NCBI RefSeq assembly: GCF_033807715.1
Contig: NC_084599.1
Coordinates: 26,406,125 to 26,470,124, forward strand
DNA from: Cololabis saira
Taxonomy: Eukaryota > Chordata > Actinopteri > Beloniformes > Belonidae
Direction: 5' to 3'
DNA: 64,000 nt
Of this stretch, positions 40,690 through 52,021 are shown piece by piece (the first letter of the stretch is position 1; each line of letters opens with the position of its first letter). The notes beneath the pieces were generated by a model. The model made no database searches. It had not been told where the DNA came from and saw only the letters and a list, made by a program, of their open reading frames with translations. A program made the position numbers and the translations under genes.

Positions 40690-41430
40690 ATTCTTAATAC
40701 CACCAGAGTCAATGTCTGTGTTTGTAGATCAACTTTTAGCAGTAATAACTTGAAGCAGTCATTTCTTTTATGATCAGTCTCAACCAGTCAGTCTCGTTGG
40801 CTCATTTTTCTTTCCAACATTGCTTCAATTCAATCAAGGCTTCGGGCATTGACTTATACACAGCTTTTTTAACGCTCTGCAACAGCATTTCCATTGGGTT
40901 GAGGTCTGGACTTTGACTTTAAGGTGTTTCTTCTTTAATAACGTGTTTTTATGTTTTCTGCTTTTGGCCGAAGATGGCACAGGGCATTAAGGCCAAACAT
41001 TTCCACTTTGGTCTCATCTGTCTGAGGGCATCGTTCCAGAAGTCTTGTGGTTTGTTCAGATTTAGTGCTATGAACCTGAGGCGTGATTCGTTTTTGGACA
41101 GAGGAGTTGGTTCAGTCTCGAGCCGTCTAGACTTTATCATTTAACATGCTCAGTGAGGTTTGTAGGGTCTGAAATATAGCTAGTGTGTGTGTTTCATACT
41201 ACTGTATTCCTCTGAGCATTGCATAGTCTGACCTTGAGATAAAGTTGCTGAAATCTCCACTCCTGCGAAGACTGGCAACTGTCTTCAATGCTTTCCACTT
41301 GTCGATAATCTATCTCACTAAAGAACATTGAATTCCAGATTGATGTGCAGAAGCCATTGCTTCTCTGAGACCATTGCTAATGTTGTTTTTTTACGATGTT
41401 ATGTTAAAACACCTGAGAGCTTCAGACCAT
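40690..41430 (-). pseudogene. Tc1/mariner-like transposase, heavily decayed
   Basis: On the minus strand the text follows a Tc1-family transposase in order. There is an N-terminal helix-turn-helix part (SNGLREAMASAHQSGIQ-like, about 41380-41330), WKALKTVASLRRSGDF and ISRSDYAMLRGI, then a distal part with QTDETKVEMFGLNALCH (about 41030-40980), which contains the second-strand Asp region. Frames shift repeatedly, and the middle and C-terminal DDE parts are deleted or unreadable, although the antisense words ccattgggttgaggtctgg near 40890 correspond to the conserved PDLNPIE region. No terminal inverted repeats were found. It is a different Tc1 family from the copy at 60178-61788. Confidence 0.75.
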
Positions 41431-41541
41431 CACACTGACAATAAAACCTGCTTTTATAGGGGTCTGCACACCTGCTACTGTTTTATGTACACCTACTTTA
41501 TGATCTGTTATGTTCCTGTGGCTTGATTTTAGTCTTCAGTT

Positions 41542-41582
41542 ATAAGTCGCTTTGGACAAAAGCGTCTGCTAAATGTACTGCT
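41542..41582 (+). repeat. Fish retroposon 3'-tail motif
   Basis: The words agtcgctttggacaaaagcg and tctgctaaatg are the conserved tail shared by several fish SINE/LINE families. No tRNA-derived head is visible upstream, so only the tail remains. Confidence 0.6.
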
Positions 41583-42099
41583 AGAGATCAAGGGCTGATG
41601 AATCGCACCACCTGGGTACAGCCTACTCTCCTCAGTCATTTGGCATCTGTAAAGGGGTAAAAGGTATTCCCCCATTATTTATAATTTTTTTTTCTTTTTA
41701 ATTTCATTTTTGTTAAAGAAATTACAGAAAGCTGAAAAGTTGCTTGTTTTCATTTGTTTGAGGTTGAATTTTCCAACTATTGAGACCTGGTACTATTAGA
41801 TGATCTTGATTTCCTTCATAAAAAAACAACAAAAACAACAGAATTAAATGATGGAGTAACCACTTCTGCATGACAGGACAAAAAAAGCTGATATCTATGG
41901 TTTAGATGACCTGACCCGGTTAAGGATTTAACTCAATGCATACATGTTACAGTCAACAATTGGTTTTAGCTTTCACATACAACATTAAAGCAATTTACAG
42001 TGTTACAGGCCGAAGTCATGAAAAAAAAAAAAATACTAATATTTAAGAAACCTCACCAGTACATATGACTGTACAATATTTACAGTAATACTCTCATAT

Positions 42100-42258
42100 C
42101 TACAGTGGAACGGCTGCAGGGCCATTGTATGCAGTTAAGTGGAGCTGGTGAAGAATATCTTTGCCACCACAGCTGATCACGGAGATGCTCTGAGGTGAAT
42201 CAGGGCAGGGAGGGCGACACACCAGTGTCACCAGGTCCACACCAGAAAACCCCAGCAT
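42100..42258 (-). CDS. Candidate terminal coding exon, product unknown
   Basis: A 159-bp GC-rich island in AT-rich DNA. On the minus strand a branch-like ctaaac and a pyrimidine-rich tract end in TTTAG, just before the frame MLGFSGVDLVTLVCRPPCPD..., which runs 52 codons to a TAG at 42100. The codons are rich in third-position C/G, and the island ends where the stop lies. Both points favour a real last exon with the 3' UTR beyond it. I do not recognise the protein. The phase cannot be fixed because no preceding exon is proven: the other two frames also stay open for 10 to 18 codons. Confidence 0.4.
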   Translation of the reverse strand: MLGFSGVDLVTLVCRPPCPDSPQSISVISCGGKDILHQLHLTAYNGPAAVPL

Positions 42259-43179
42259 CTAAATAAAGCATAGAGTTTAGTGTTGGTATACAGCACAATA
42301 ATCACTCTTCTTTCACACTAATTTCAGCACATTTGTAGGAAACATCAGTTTGAGTTTTTCCAAGAAACTGTCACTTTTTTGTCATAGTTGCACTGTTAAG
42401 ATTACATTTTTTTTCGTGATAAATAACATTCAGGAAATATGTGAATCCTTTTGAAATATTTCTGAGGAAGGAATAATTTTGTGTGTTATGTTTTTTTTTA
42501 ATTGTCTTAATAAATAGGTGTAACGTCTCCAAAGCCACAACAGCAAGACAAAAACAGTCATAGACGTGCACAGGGCTCCAGACTAACTTTTTCACAGGTA
42601 GCACTGGTGCTACCTAGCTTTTCATTTAGTAGCACCAAAACAAATTAGGTAGCACCATATTTTTCATTGCACGTAACATATTTAGAAACACTACAATAAG
42701 GTTCCCTCAATTAACATTAGTTACATTCCTCCCTCGTATCTTAACCACGGGAACTGTGCCAGCCATTGTTGTTGAATGCTGTACTTTTTTTTCTTCTCCC
42801 CACTAGGGTTGCCACCTTTCAGAAATAGAAATAAGGAACGTCCCGATTTCAGCGATTTTCGCGAGCGCTAAAAAAAAAAAAGGGACATCCCCAAAACGTC
42901 TAAAATGCATAGAAATGTATATATTTTATATGAAAAAACTAAATGCTGTAATAGCATTGAACTTTCATGACTGTACAGACAGCCTGAACCTGAGCATGGT
43001 CATCGTAAATTAAACAGTCTGCCTGCATTGGGCAGTTAAACAGAACCGCACCTAAATTAAATGACAAAATGACAAAAGACAAGCAGCTCCTTGTCTTTCA
43101 GAACTGTGGTGTGGAACTCCGAACAGGTCTGCTCAAAGTTCAGTGATGAGGAGCTCACTTCCTGAGCTCCACTGAACTA

Positions 43180-43432
43180 TTTGTTATAATTTTGATTATT
43201 TAATTCTTTATTGATTTCATGAAATATTCAAATTTTTTGAGATTTTTTATTTGGGGTTTTCCTAAGCTGTGAGCCATAATCATCAAAATTATAACAAATA
43301 AAGGCTTGAAATATCTCACTTTGCATGTAGTGGGAAATAATATATTTGTTTCACCTTTAGTTGAATTTACTGAAACTAATTAAGTTTAGCAATATATTCT
43401 AATTTTCCGACCTTCACCTGTATATTATGACC
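43180..43432 (+). mobile_element. Tc1-like terminal-repeat remnant
   Basis: The words ttggggttttcctaagctg, ataatcatcaaaattataac and attctaattttccgacc, ending near cacctgtata, resemble the long terminal repeat of a common fish Tc1 family. A matching inverted word (tttgttataattttgat at about 43181) lies on the left. The transposase is entirely missing and the left end is unclear, so it is a MITE-like deletion derivative or a solo end. Confidence 0.5.
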
Positions 43433-43710
43433 AATAAATAAGAGCATAATAAATGTCCCATATCACACCATATCAGGCTCAGGGATGTTTCAGGTATGAG
43501 GAACTGTGCAACAGGAGCCTGGCTCCTCTGGGATGTTATATTACGTTTGTGGAGGGTCCCCTGCAGCATGCTGTCTGACACACCTCTGGGAGACCTCTGT
43601 TTCCTCTTTTAGGACGAGGTGGGGTGTCTGGAGTCTGGAGACATCTTGACTTGACTTTTTTTTTGTATAAAGTCGCGTGTGTCGGTGCAGTGAGCAGCAG
43701 TGAGAGGTAA

Positions 43711-43828
43711 AGGCTGATTTATGGTTCCGCGTCAGACCAACGCAGAACCTACGCCGTACGTTGCGCGTCGCCGCGTACTCTACGGCGTAGGCTCTGCGTC
43801 GATTTAACGCGGAACCATAATTTAGGCT
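43711..43828. mobile_element. PIF/Harbinger-like MITE, 118 bp, innermost level
   Basis: Imperfect terminal inverted repeats (left aggctgatttatggttccgc, right gcggaaccataatttaggct) enclose a short GC-rich centre with further inverted pairs (acgccgtacg..ctacggcgta). A 3-bp target duplication TAA flanks it (43708-43710 and 43829-43831), which fits the TWA preference of PIF/Harbinger elements. It has no coding capacity. The whole element can fold into one long hairpin. Confidence 0.85.
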
Positions 43829-43885
43829 TAACTAGGCAACGGAGCGCAAAAGGGTTCCTTATTGGTTCAATACGGAACGCAACTT

Positions 43886-44109
43886 TTAATTCCCAATTAC
43901 CAAACAATTCCGTATTTCAAGGGACGGGTGGCGAGCCTGCTCCCCACTCTCCCCCGCTTCTTTCACCAACCTGTCACTCTCTTCATCAGAAGAAGAATCC
44001 ATTCTTGTCGCTCCCTCTGCTAACCCTTCTCCTCCACCACCACCACCAGCCTCGTTTGTTGCCTCTGGCACATTTTTTTCTTAAAATAATCGACTATAGA
44101 CCGCTTCAT
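43886..44109 (-). pseudogene. hAT transposase N-terminal remnant
   Basis: On the minus strand an ATG at 44109 opens MKRSIVDYFKKK, the short basic start typical of ZMYM/ZNF862-like hAT transposases. In the next frame an acidic/Gly stretch (PEATNEAGGGGGGEGLAEG, then SSSDEESDRLVKEA) follows, so an indel at the A7 run broke the frame. The segment beyond 43939 belongs to the inserted hAT at 42804-43939, which cut the gene. The position next to the right arm fits transcription inward from the 44434 end. The DDE and BED domains are gone. Confidence 0.5.
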
Positions 44110-44442
44110 CCTGCATCTGCTTTGTTTACCTTTTTGAGCGCGCTGCGTGTACCCGCGCGTGCACTGCTGTGCACGTAACGTGCGCAGACCGTACCAGGTG
44201 CAGTCAGACAGAGAGAGGAGAAATAGGACTCGCAGGAATGAGCCAGAAAGTAAAATTGTATTATCAACCACTCCATTAATGCACTAACACAGCCCAGTGA
44301 AAAAAAAATAAAATGTTTTTTTTTTTCCACTAGTCCTCTATAGGTCGCACCGGAGCGACCTCATTAAATTTTAACTCGCACCTTAATAAATTAGGTCGCA
44401 TATGCGACCTATTAGGTCGCACTCTGGAGCCCTGGACGTGCA

Positions 44443-45567
44443 GGATGGACACCAAAAGCCCACGCTCACAAACACACTTAAATAGAGAGTGACTCCCACA
44501 TCTTGCAACTGCATCATCCCTCACAGATTCTCTAACACACATGTTGCAAGTACACACTTAATGTATCATCCTAGTGGTGTGCAATTGTAGCTTCTCTTGC
44601 CAGGCTTACTTTAGTAGTTACAGCCAAGTGGTTATAGCAGTAGGTAACAGATGGCTCTGTATATGTGTGTTTATGTATGAGCCCGGTAGATGTGGCACAG
44701 TGGATGTTAACAACATACTGTGGGCTGCACAGCTCGAGCAGCAGGAGCAAGCTGTGTGACACAAAACAGGGAAAATGAAAGCAGAGTTGAGGGTCGGCAT
44801 ATCTTGTTTGAGTAGTTGCAAGTCCATCTGCTGTTGCGTGGGCAGACTATTGATACAATGAAGGAAATCACTGCGATCACAAAGGCTACACTTTATGTGC
44901 TGTTTTAACAGATGTTTTATGTGTTTCTTGTACAATCTTTCATTTAGGTGTCGTAACCCTTTAAATCAGACAACCCAACAGTACTGTGAAAGAAAGAAAA
45001 ACTTGAGATGGATACTGGATGTGGTAGACAAAAGAGAAGTTTGAAAAGATATTGAAAACATTATATTTATATCCTCTCTATTCTGGAGTTTAATGGACTG
45101 GGCATTTACTAATATAGCCATGTTCTTAAACACACACCTGCCCAAACATGGACTATGTCAAAGCAGTAAAAGCCCCAAAAATAACTCTCGGGCTACGTAT
45201 TTGCAAGTCTAGAGAATAAACTAAGCGGCAAAATGTGGGTATAATTGTAGTCTAAAATGGAAAAAGGTGGGTTGATTATGTTATTATCTTGAAATTTATT
45301 TAAAAAAAGCCCCACCCTGTCTGGTGAAAAGAAGCGGCCAGTTCACTCCTCAGGTTAAGGAGGAGACTTGAGCTCAGTATGGCCCTGCTGGAGTTGCTAG
45401 AGGATGGCAATTCCCAAGACTGACTTAGGTAGGAGCACTGGGTGATAAAATGGGGAAAAAATCAGAGTGAAATATGTGTACCATACATGCAATATACATA
45501 CATACTTATATATACATATACGTACACACATACATATACATACATTGTTCATACATTATATGTATGT

Positions 45568-45568
<1 letters not shown>
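44443..45568. other. No gene seen
   Basis: AT-rich sequence. Minus-strand frames of up to 105 codons at 44618-44935 carry no domain, and the splice signals near them are weak. Confidence 0.35.
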
Positions 45569-45569
<1 letters not shown>

Positions 45570-45627
<58 letters not shown>

Positions 45628-45633
45628 ACACAC
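45570..45633 (+). repeat. (CA)n microsatellite, ~31 units
   Basis: CA repeat with one T interruption, preceded by a decayed (TA/CA) tract from about 45480. Confidence 0.95.
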
Positions 45634-45929
45634 CGTGGGTTTTACAACTCAATCAATCTATCTATGTATGCATTACAACAATAAATAGTATGAATAAAAC
45701 ATTAAATACCACTAATGACTATAGCTCTGCAGCTATAGGGGGACAGACAGCTATGAACAACAAAATGCCCCATGTGCTAATTTAAAAACCAATCTTTATT
45801 ATATTAGAGACATATTGCAATTAGATTTAATTAGAGAAACATCTATAATACACAAACATCAGAAGGTTAAATATCCCAAATTCTCTGTGAGCAACTGTGT
45901 AACTTCTAAAGTACAGTATGTTGGCTGGA

Positions 45930-46740
45930 TGATCATAATGACCCGTCATATTAACAGCCTTTTACAATTTCTGCCAGATACACTGGAGCCAAGTGATTTG
46001 ATGGCCTTAAAAATCAACTTTAAAATCATAAGACCCATTGTAAATCAAACTGGGAGCCAACAGAGAGAGTCAGGACTGATAGTGATGTGTTCATGTCTGC
46101 AGGCATTTGTTAAAAAGCGAGCAGCAACATTTTATACTTATTGTGAAATTCAACAATTTTCTTGTTGCCTTGGGCCTCCGTTAAGAAATTGAAAATGATG
46201 ATATAGACAACACAACATGTGATGTCCATTTGTGTACATCAAATCTTAGGGGGATAATAATCCAGCCTTGAGTGAATAAAGGCGTGAACTGCCTTCTCTA
46301 GATAAGGTCTGGTAAAACATGGTTTACTTGCTTGTTTTTACAACACTATACGTGTCAAACTTAAGCCTACTGATTTGAAAACGTAAAGATAAAATGTTTG
46401 GGATTATGCTCATTTTAATCAATTAACATACTGTATGTTGACAGCCAGAGTTTAAGCCATAGATACAGTTCAATAAAATGTTCAGTGCTTTTATTTCATT
46501 TGGCTTTATAAGCAAATATATTTGGAGGTCATCTGCATAACAGTTATTTACTTTTAGTCATGCACAATTTCACCAGCCATTAAAGAAGAACTCCTATTGG
46601 CCAAGTAATTGCCAAATTATTAGTGCTGTGCCTTAGATGTCTATTCAGAGTTCAGAATGCATGTTTCATCATGCTAAAAACCACAGTGAAATCAAGAAGC
46701 ACCAACACAGCACGTTTTCCAGGATGTACAGATAAGGGAA
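45930..46740 (-). pseudogene. L2/CR1-like LINE reverse transcriptase, heavily decayed
   Basis: On the minus strand the text reads VLVLLDFTVVFSMM (about 46730-46690), the first catalytic-Asp motif where families have LLDLSAAFDT, then a collapsed middle region. RPYLEKAVHAFIHSRLDYYP (about 46320-46255) and EHITISPDSLCWLPV with MGLMILKLIFKAIKSLGS (about 46090-46000) follow, the standard C-terminal order. The palm YADD block is lost in a deletion and many frameshifts occur. It is an old copy. Confidence 0.7.
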
Positions 46741-49700
46741 TATCATTGTGGACTCTTGGCGGTGCAGAGTGAGTGTTATTATGTGATCTGAAACTAGTTT
46801 GCAAACGATATCAGCATTTATCTAATGTCAGTGCTTATATTATTTGGAAAGTTCGGGCAAAGGAAGGGCCAATCTCCCCTTTTCCCCCTTCTCAGTTTGT
46901 AAATACAATAAGGGAACTTACGGTACTTTGATTTGTGCTACCTCTCTGTCTCGCCCATAAACTCTGGTTTTACATTCAACTGCTGAGGTGAAGACACAGA
47001 CCTGAGGGACATCTGAACTCAAGTTACATATACCCTGTTTCCCAGGGCTTTCAAGAAAAGCTGTGAAAGTGGTTAGAACAAAACATGCCAGGAAGGGGAA
47101 AAAAATTGATTTATTTTATTAAAAGCCAAGCAGAAGCAGTGGAATTACAGAAACCTGCTTTATGCATCAGCAAAGCAAAAATGACCTTGGTAGCACATAG
47201 ATGAAACAAGGTTTTTACATATTACCTGTCAACAACTCGGTATATCTGGCAAAGGATAAAAAGCAATTTTATAAACCTCCAACTAATTATGAAACAGAGA
47301 TGCTGGCTGGACCTTGGCTACCCCTGATTGGGTCATCAATAACACTTTAGTTCTTGCCACCATTATCATCGGGTTATTAATTCATCCACCTTCTTTCTAT
47401 CCATTTATCAACAGTAGCGGGGGAAGATAAATAAAGGTTTCCGGGGATTTAGGCTCTGTCTATGTGAAGCGATGACTGATCAGTTCCGACGGAAGTGAGA
47501 CCTGACAACGGGGGCCAGCCAGGCTGTAAGAAAACGGCATCACTCATGCTTAATTTCCTTTTTATTTTATAGCTCAACAAGTGTTGCGGACTCATTGCAT
47601 TATTAATGCAGCGTGGCTCAGCGGACATAGCTGTCTGCAATAAATGGAGCTTGGGTATTTGATGAAAGCCTGGGATGCAATTTTGTTAGAAGACAGAAGT
47701 GATAAAATATGTGTGTTTTATTTTTTTTTTTTTATTTTCTTGAGTAATTTTTTTTCTCTGTTCTGACATGAAGTATTTTCATTAGCCTAAGAATCTTACC
47801 AGTGTCTTTCCATTTGATCCACACAGAAACTACAGATACCTTTGGCATTTTCTCTTTAGTATTTTCCAAAGGTTTCACCATTTCTGCCTGCCAAAGAATG
47901 CCGCACGAATTCCTTTAAAATGACTTCTGGGTTCTTCCAAGTTCAGTTGAAGTTTCAATTTTTCAACCTACTACCTCCTGCAGGTAAGAAGTTTAATCCT
48001 TAACAACCACTAAAATGTCAACCACTCCCCTGACTGGTGCTGGTGTTCCTCACCCTCCATCAGAGGCTAGAGGTAATAGAAAACCTGGGCATAAAATGAA
48101 AGGTTAAGTATGAGTCTAAGGTGTGAAAGAGTCCAGGGCCAGAATAGACCCCTTGGGAGCTGTATGCCTGCGATAAACTCGGCCTAGACCTTTAGAGATC
48201 TCTATAGACCTACCGCTATGAAGGCAGCTTGGTTTTAAACTTGCCCAGTTTGCAGTATTTGGAGTACCATAGTTTGAATTTACTTCATCTGTGTATGTGG
48301 GATTTTACTTTTCAAGATCTGTATCTTAACACAGTCATGCTGCATTCCTTCCTCTGTTTACATGAGGATTGCGAGTGATATGTCCATAATAGTTCAGGGC
48401 TTTGGGATTTTCTTCTCTGTGGTGGGCCCTTTACTTGCAATATCACCAATAATGATTTTAGCATTGTTATTAGGATATGTTTAGGTGTTGCAATTGCTGT
48501 TATAAAGTTGCAAAAGATCCCACAGATATTAAAGGTAATCCTGGTAGATAAGAGAGTAGAATGCTTGCTAAAGCCTTGGCAGATGACCATAACACAAATG
48601 TGCTGTAAGTGAATGACTAACAAATACTAACAGATGTAATTAAGTATATTTGTTCAGGAGTGTATTTAATGTTCCAAACTCCTGTTGCATACACTGTACT
48701 AACATTGATATCATATTTGCATCTGTGATAACAACTTGTACCAGCGGATAACACCATCTTATGAATGATTACTAATTCTATACTTGAATGTTTAGTCTGA
48801 AATCATTTTTTGTGGTTGTGCTACAGCAAATTATGCAGCCTTGAGTCTTGTAACACACGCAATAAAAGGCCAGGAACATGACTCCTGTAGAAACAAGCGA
48901 GCAATAAATGTGTCAGTGTCTTGTGAACTGGTTTACATCCTGGTTCTCTCTCAAGCACCGTGGTTTTTCAAGGCCATGTGGCTGATCAGGCAGTGAACTC
49001 TGTGGAATTCACTCCCTGGAACATGATTTCACTGAACTGGTTAAGGCACCATGTAGGGTATCAAACTGTTTACTTATTTTCTTTGTGTGTCATGACTTAG
49101 GACAGTGAAACCTTAGTGTGCAGTCATTGTGTTGCAAATATTAATTAGACAACTTTTCCTGCTGTTCTATGAAGTTGAATGTCACAGCCTACATGCAGAG
49201 GGATGTGGCTAAATCTGATACCCCAGTCAGCCCATTACTCCTTAACCTTCTTGCCATTAACATGCAGTCATTCATGCATGTTTATGGCCATTGAAGAGTT
49301 TTGAGAGAACATGCTTTCTTCTGGAAAATAAAAGCTTTAAAGGAACTCCCCAGATGTGATTCTGCCTAGTCAGAGTTTTACGCTGTAATAAAACATGTTT
49401 ACATGCTTTTTCTCCATTTGGACCCCAAGGGCACATGGGTGAAAAGGTTATCAAGAAGACACCATTTGCCTTCACCTTCAAAAGGATTTTTTTCTTTTTT
49501 AATTCGTGGCTAGAGGTGCTTTTGTTTTATTACATTTTTACTGTATTTGGTTTCCAACCTTATCTTTTTCATACATAACTGTTTTTGGAGAATGCTTGGA
49601 TAAGACTAGGTATCTGCCATTTGTGAGAAAGCAGATCTTCTCTTTTTTCCCCCAGAACTCCACTGACAGATTTATAACAAAGATTAATACTTGGATTTGT

Positions 49701-50397
49701 ACAGGAATGAAACACAGGCCATGACCCATCTTGACTCCTTCAAAAGAAAACTAAATGTTTCTTTTGGGGGTGACAGAAATCGTACAGTTTGATCCGATAG
49801 GTAACCGCGACTCATTCCTCACATGCGCTTGAGTAAAACTTAGTTCACGGTAATTCTTTCTTCCGTCTAGTATCCATTTCTTAATCTTTTTATTCTTAGA
49901 TAGCTCTTTGTGGCTCACCGTCTCATTCTCTTTTCTTAAATTTCTATCTCTCCTATTACCCTTTGTGGTCTGATACACATCACTGTCATTAAAAAATGCT
50001 TGGCTCTTAGTTTTATTAGTTTCCCTGCGTAAAGCTGGCATTCTGAAGGGAGCACAAAGGTTCTTTTGCATGGCTGGGCCCATCTGTGGTGTGCCATAAT
50101 GATTTTTTTTCACGCTGCATTAAGTTATCACTCTCTAACCAGCAAAGCAGGCAAAGACCCAGTTTTCAGTTGGGGAAAGAAAGAAAAGCTTGCTCATCTC
50201 TGCTTTGTTTACATACATGTGGTAAAAATGCAAAGTGAAAAAAATAACCCCCAACCAGGAATATGAAAAAAATGAACTGAGATTCTGAGGTCGAATAACT
50301 GGGTTTCAGGATGTATACCTCACAGGGTGGATATTGATAGGCTGACAGACAAAATGCATTACAGACAACAACAATTTCTGTGTGGAAACAAACTTAC
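46741..50397. other. No supported gene; a few exon-like or conserved-looking islands
   Basis: Mostly AT-rich. Two islands stand out: 47460-47640, GC-richer with no clear frame, and 47876-47996, a plus-strand stretch open throughout, with CTTTAG before and CAG/GTAAG after. A 120-codon minus frame at 49751-50113 is Lys-rich without a domain. I do not call any of them as genes. Confidence 0.35.
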
Positions 50398-50537
50398 CTC
50401 AGGAGTATAGTGCTGTTGTTTTTTTCAAAACACACCTCCAATAAACTCTGATATAAAAGCCCTGCTGAATATGATGACCAAGAGGATTTTTTGATTAGGG
50501 ATGAGGAATCGGTGTCGGCGATGTACAGTATATCGAA
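50398..50537 (-). CDS. Candidate internal coding exon, product unknown
   Basis: On the minus strand a strong pyrimidine tract (cttcccttttcctcttctcaag) ends at 50538. The exon then reads FDILYIADTDSSSLIKKSSW... for 46 codons and stops at CTGAG, followed by GTAAGT, a consensus donor. Third positions in the first third are strongly C-rich. Alternative phases hit a stop after 12 or 37 codons, so this frame is preferred. I recognise no domain. It is phase-incompatible with the most obvious end of the exon at 52022-52115, so the gene model is incomplete or one of the two is false. Confidence 0.35.
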
Positions 50538-50837
50538 CTTGAGAAGAGGAAAAGGGAAGATGAAGGTTAGTTGTGAAGTGTGATATAAAGTGTGTTTGGG
50601 ACAGAAAAATGTAGAGGATGTATGGGACAACAGTAGCAGTAGCATGGCACCAGAACCTCACCATGAGGAGTGAGCTCCCTTAAACTTTTCTTTTCCAAAT
50701 TAAGTTTTACCCTCTACAACAACTAGAAAACCTCTACCCAAGAGCTTCTGTTGCCCTTAACGCTTGAAACTCAAACAACTTTCAATCCACACTATGCAAG
50801 TTTACATAAAGTGCATTGTCCTTGTTGTAGGTGTACA

Positions 50838-50940
50838 AGTGTATGTGTGTGTGTGTGTATGTGTGTGTGTGTGTGTGTATGTGTACGTATGTGTGTATTT
50901 GTACGTGTGTGTGTATGTGTACGTATGTGTGTATGTATAT
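50838..50940 (+). repeat. Interrupted (GT)n/(GTAT)n microsatellite
   Basis: GT repeats with regular AT and AC steps. The hAT MITE at 50941 inserted here, and the same type of sequence continues beyond 51624. Confidence 0.9.
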
Positions 50941-51624
50941 TAGGGCTGTTTGATTTTGCCCAAAAATAAAATCTCGAGTTTTTTCTCTCAAAATCCGATT
51001 TTCGATTACGATTACGATTATTTTGTGAATTGACAAAAGGCAAAGAAATTATTTCAAATATGCTGTTTTTTTATTGAACATTTGCCCCATTGGGCTTTAA
51101 GTGCAAACTTTGCTCTTATTAAACCAAAAATGAATGAATAAAGTGCAAAACTCTGTAAAATAAGTTGAAAAAAAGTTTAAAAAAATATAATAAAATATAA
51201 AGTTTTATCTCTGAAAAAAGAAATCAGCAAATCAGCACTTGCAAACATACAGTAAGTTATATTTCCAATTAAATAAAACAAGACATTTTCTAATTAAACT
51301 AAACTGGGTCTTTGCATGCTAAATAATAATGCAACCGATGAAGGAGGTAGAGGTGTGTAATGTCAGTCATTACATTTGCAAGTTTTTTGCAAGGCACACG
51401 AGCCGGTCTACCGCATCTGGCTTGAGGGATGCCCACTTGTCGCAGGTATTGAGAGGTATTTCCATCAATCATTAATATGGTATCAATCATTAATATGTGT
51501 GCAGACAAGGTAAAAAAAAAAAAAAAAAAAAAAAAAGTTTCGATTTTACGGTTTTCACATTTTAACATCGTTCTAATTACATAATCGAGATTACGATTTA
51601 AAATCGATTAATCGAACAGCCCTA
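50941..51624. mobile_element. hAT MITE (TAGGGCTGTTYGATT family)
   Basis: Terminal inverted repeats TAGGGCTGTTTGATT / AATCGAACAGCCCTA (one mismatch) and a perfect 8-bp target duplication ATGTATAT (50933-50940 and 51625-51632). Subterminal arms repeat cgattacgatta words. It contains an A-rich run at about 51511-51536 and no transposase. The insertion split a GT/AT microsatellite. Confidence 0.92.
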
Positions 51625-52021
51625 ATGTATATGTGTGTGTGTGTATGTATGTATGTGTGTATATATATCTATATATATATATATATATATAATGTGTGTC
51701 ATTTGCACTAATTTTTTTTTTGCACCGTTACGAAAGCTCATCTGCAGTATTGTTTCCCAATATTTAGAATTTTACTAATTTACATTACACCACAACAGCT
51801 GCATTTACAAACTGAGATGAGGTCTGAAGTTGATATGTTTTAGTGAGTGAAACTTGCTGGTTGCTGGTAAATGTTTTATAGTTTCAGATGAAAGTGCACT
51901 CCAAATTTGGACGTAGATTGAAACCAGTATTTTCTTTTTGCTTTTTTCTTCAGTGAAATGTTGTGGTTTTTATTGTTGTTCAGGTGTTGAGATTGAATAC
52001 ATTTCACTTGGTGTATAAGAC

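Larger units (their letters stand above)
42804..43939. mobile_element. hAT-type element (TAGGGTTGCCACC family) nested in 42571-44434
   Basis: Starts TAGGGTTGCCACC and ends GGTGGCGAGCCTG (imperfect inverted repeats, 10 of 13 matching). A perfect 8-bp target duplication CTCCCCAC flanks it (42796-42803 and 43940-43947). Words such as ggaacgtcccgattt (left) and ccgtatttcaagggacg (right) mark its subterminal regions. It lies within the coding remnant of the outer hAT and itself contains a PIF/Harbinger-like MITE and a Tc1 remnant. Confidence 0.88.
42571..44434. mobile_element. hAT-type element (CAGGGCTCCAGA family), outer shell of a three-level nest
   Basis: Terminal inverted repeats CAGGGCTCCAGA / TCTGGAGCCCTG and a perfect 8-bp target duplication GACGTGCA (42563-42570 and 44435-44442). 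The left arm carries several GGTAGCACC-type words, including the hairpin ggtagcactggtgctacc. The right arm carries at least four GGTCGCA words, including the palindrome ggtcgcatatgcgacc. These are probably transposase-binding subterminal motifs. It keeps a remnant of a transposase start (see 43886-44109) and has been invaded by the element at 42804-43939. Confidence 0.9.

Noticed and set aside
44618..44935. 105-codon minus frame near 44.7 kb with an acceptor-like tract
   Set aside because: No matching donor and no domain. The pyrimidine tract alone is not enough.
49751..50113. 120-codon Lys/Arg-rich minus-strand frame
   Set aside because: AT-rich composition gives such frames by chance. No domain, and no splice or promoter support.
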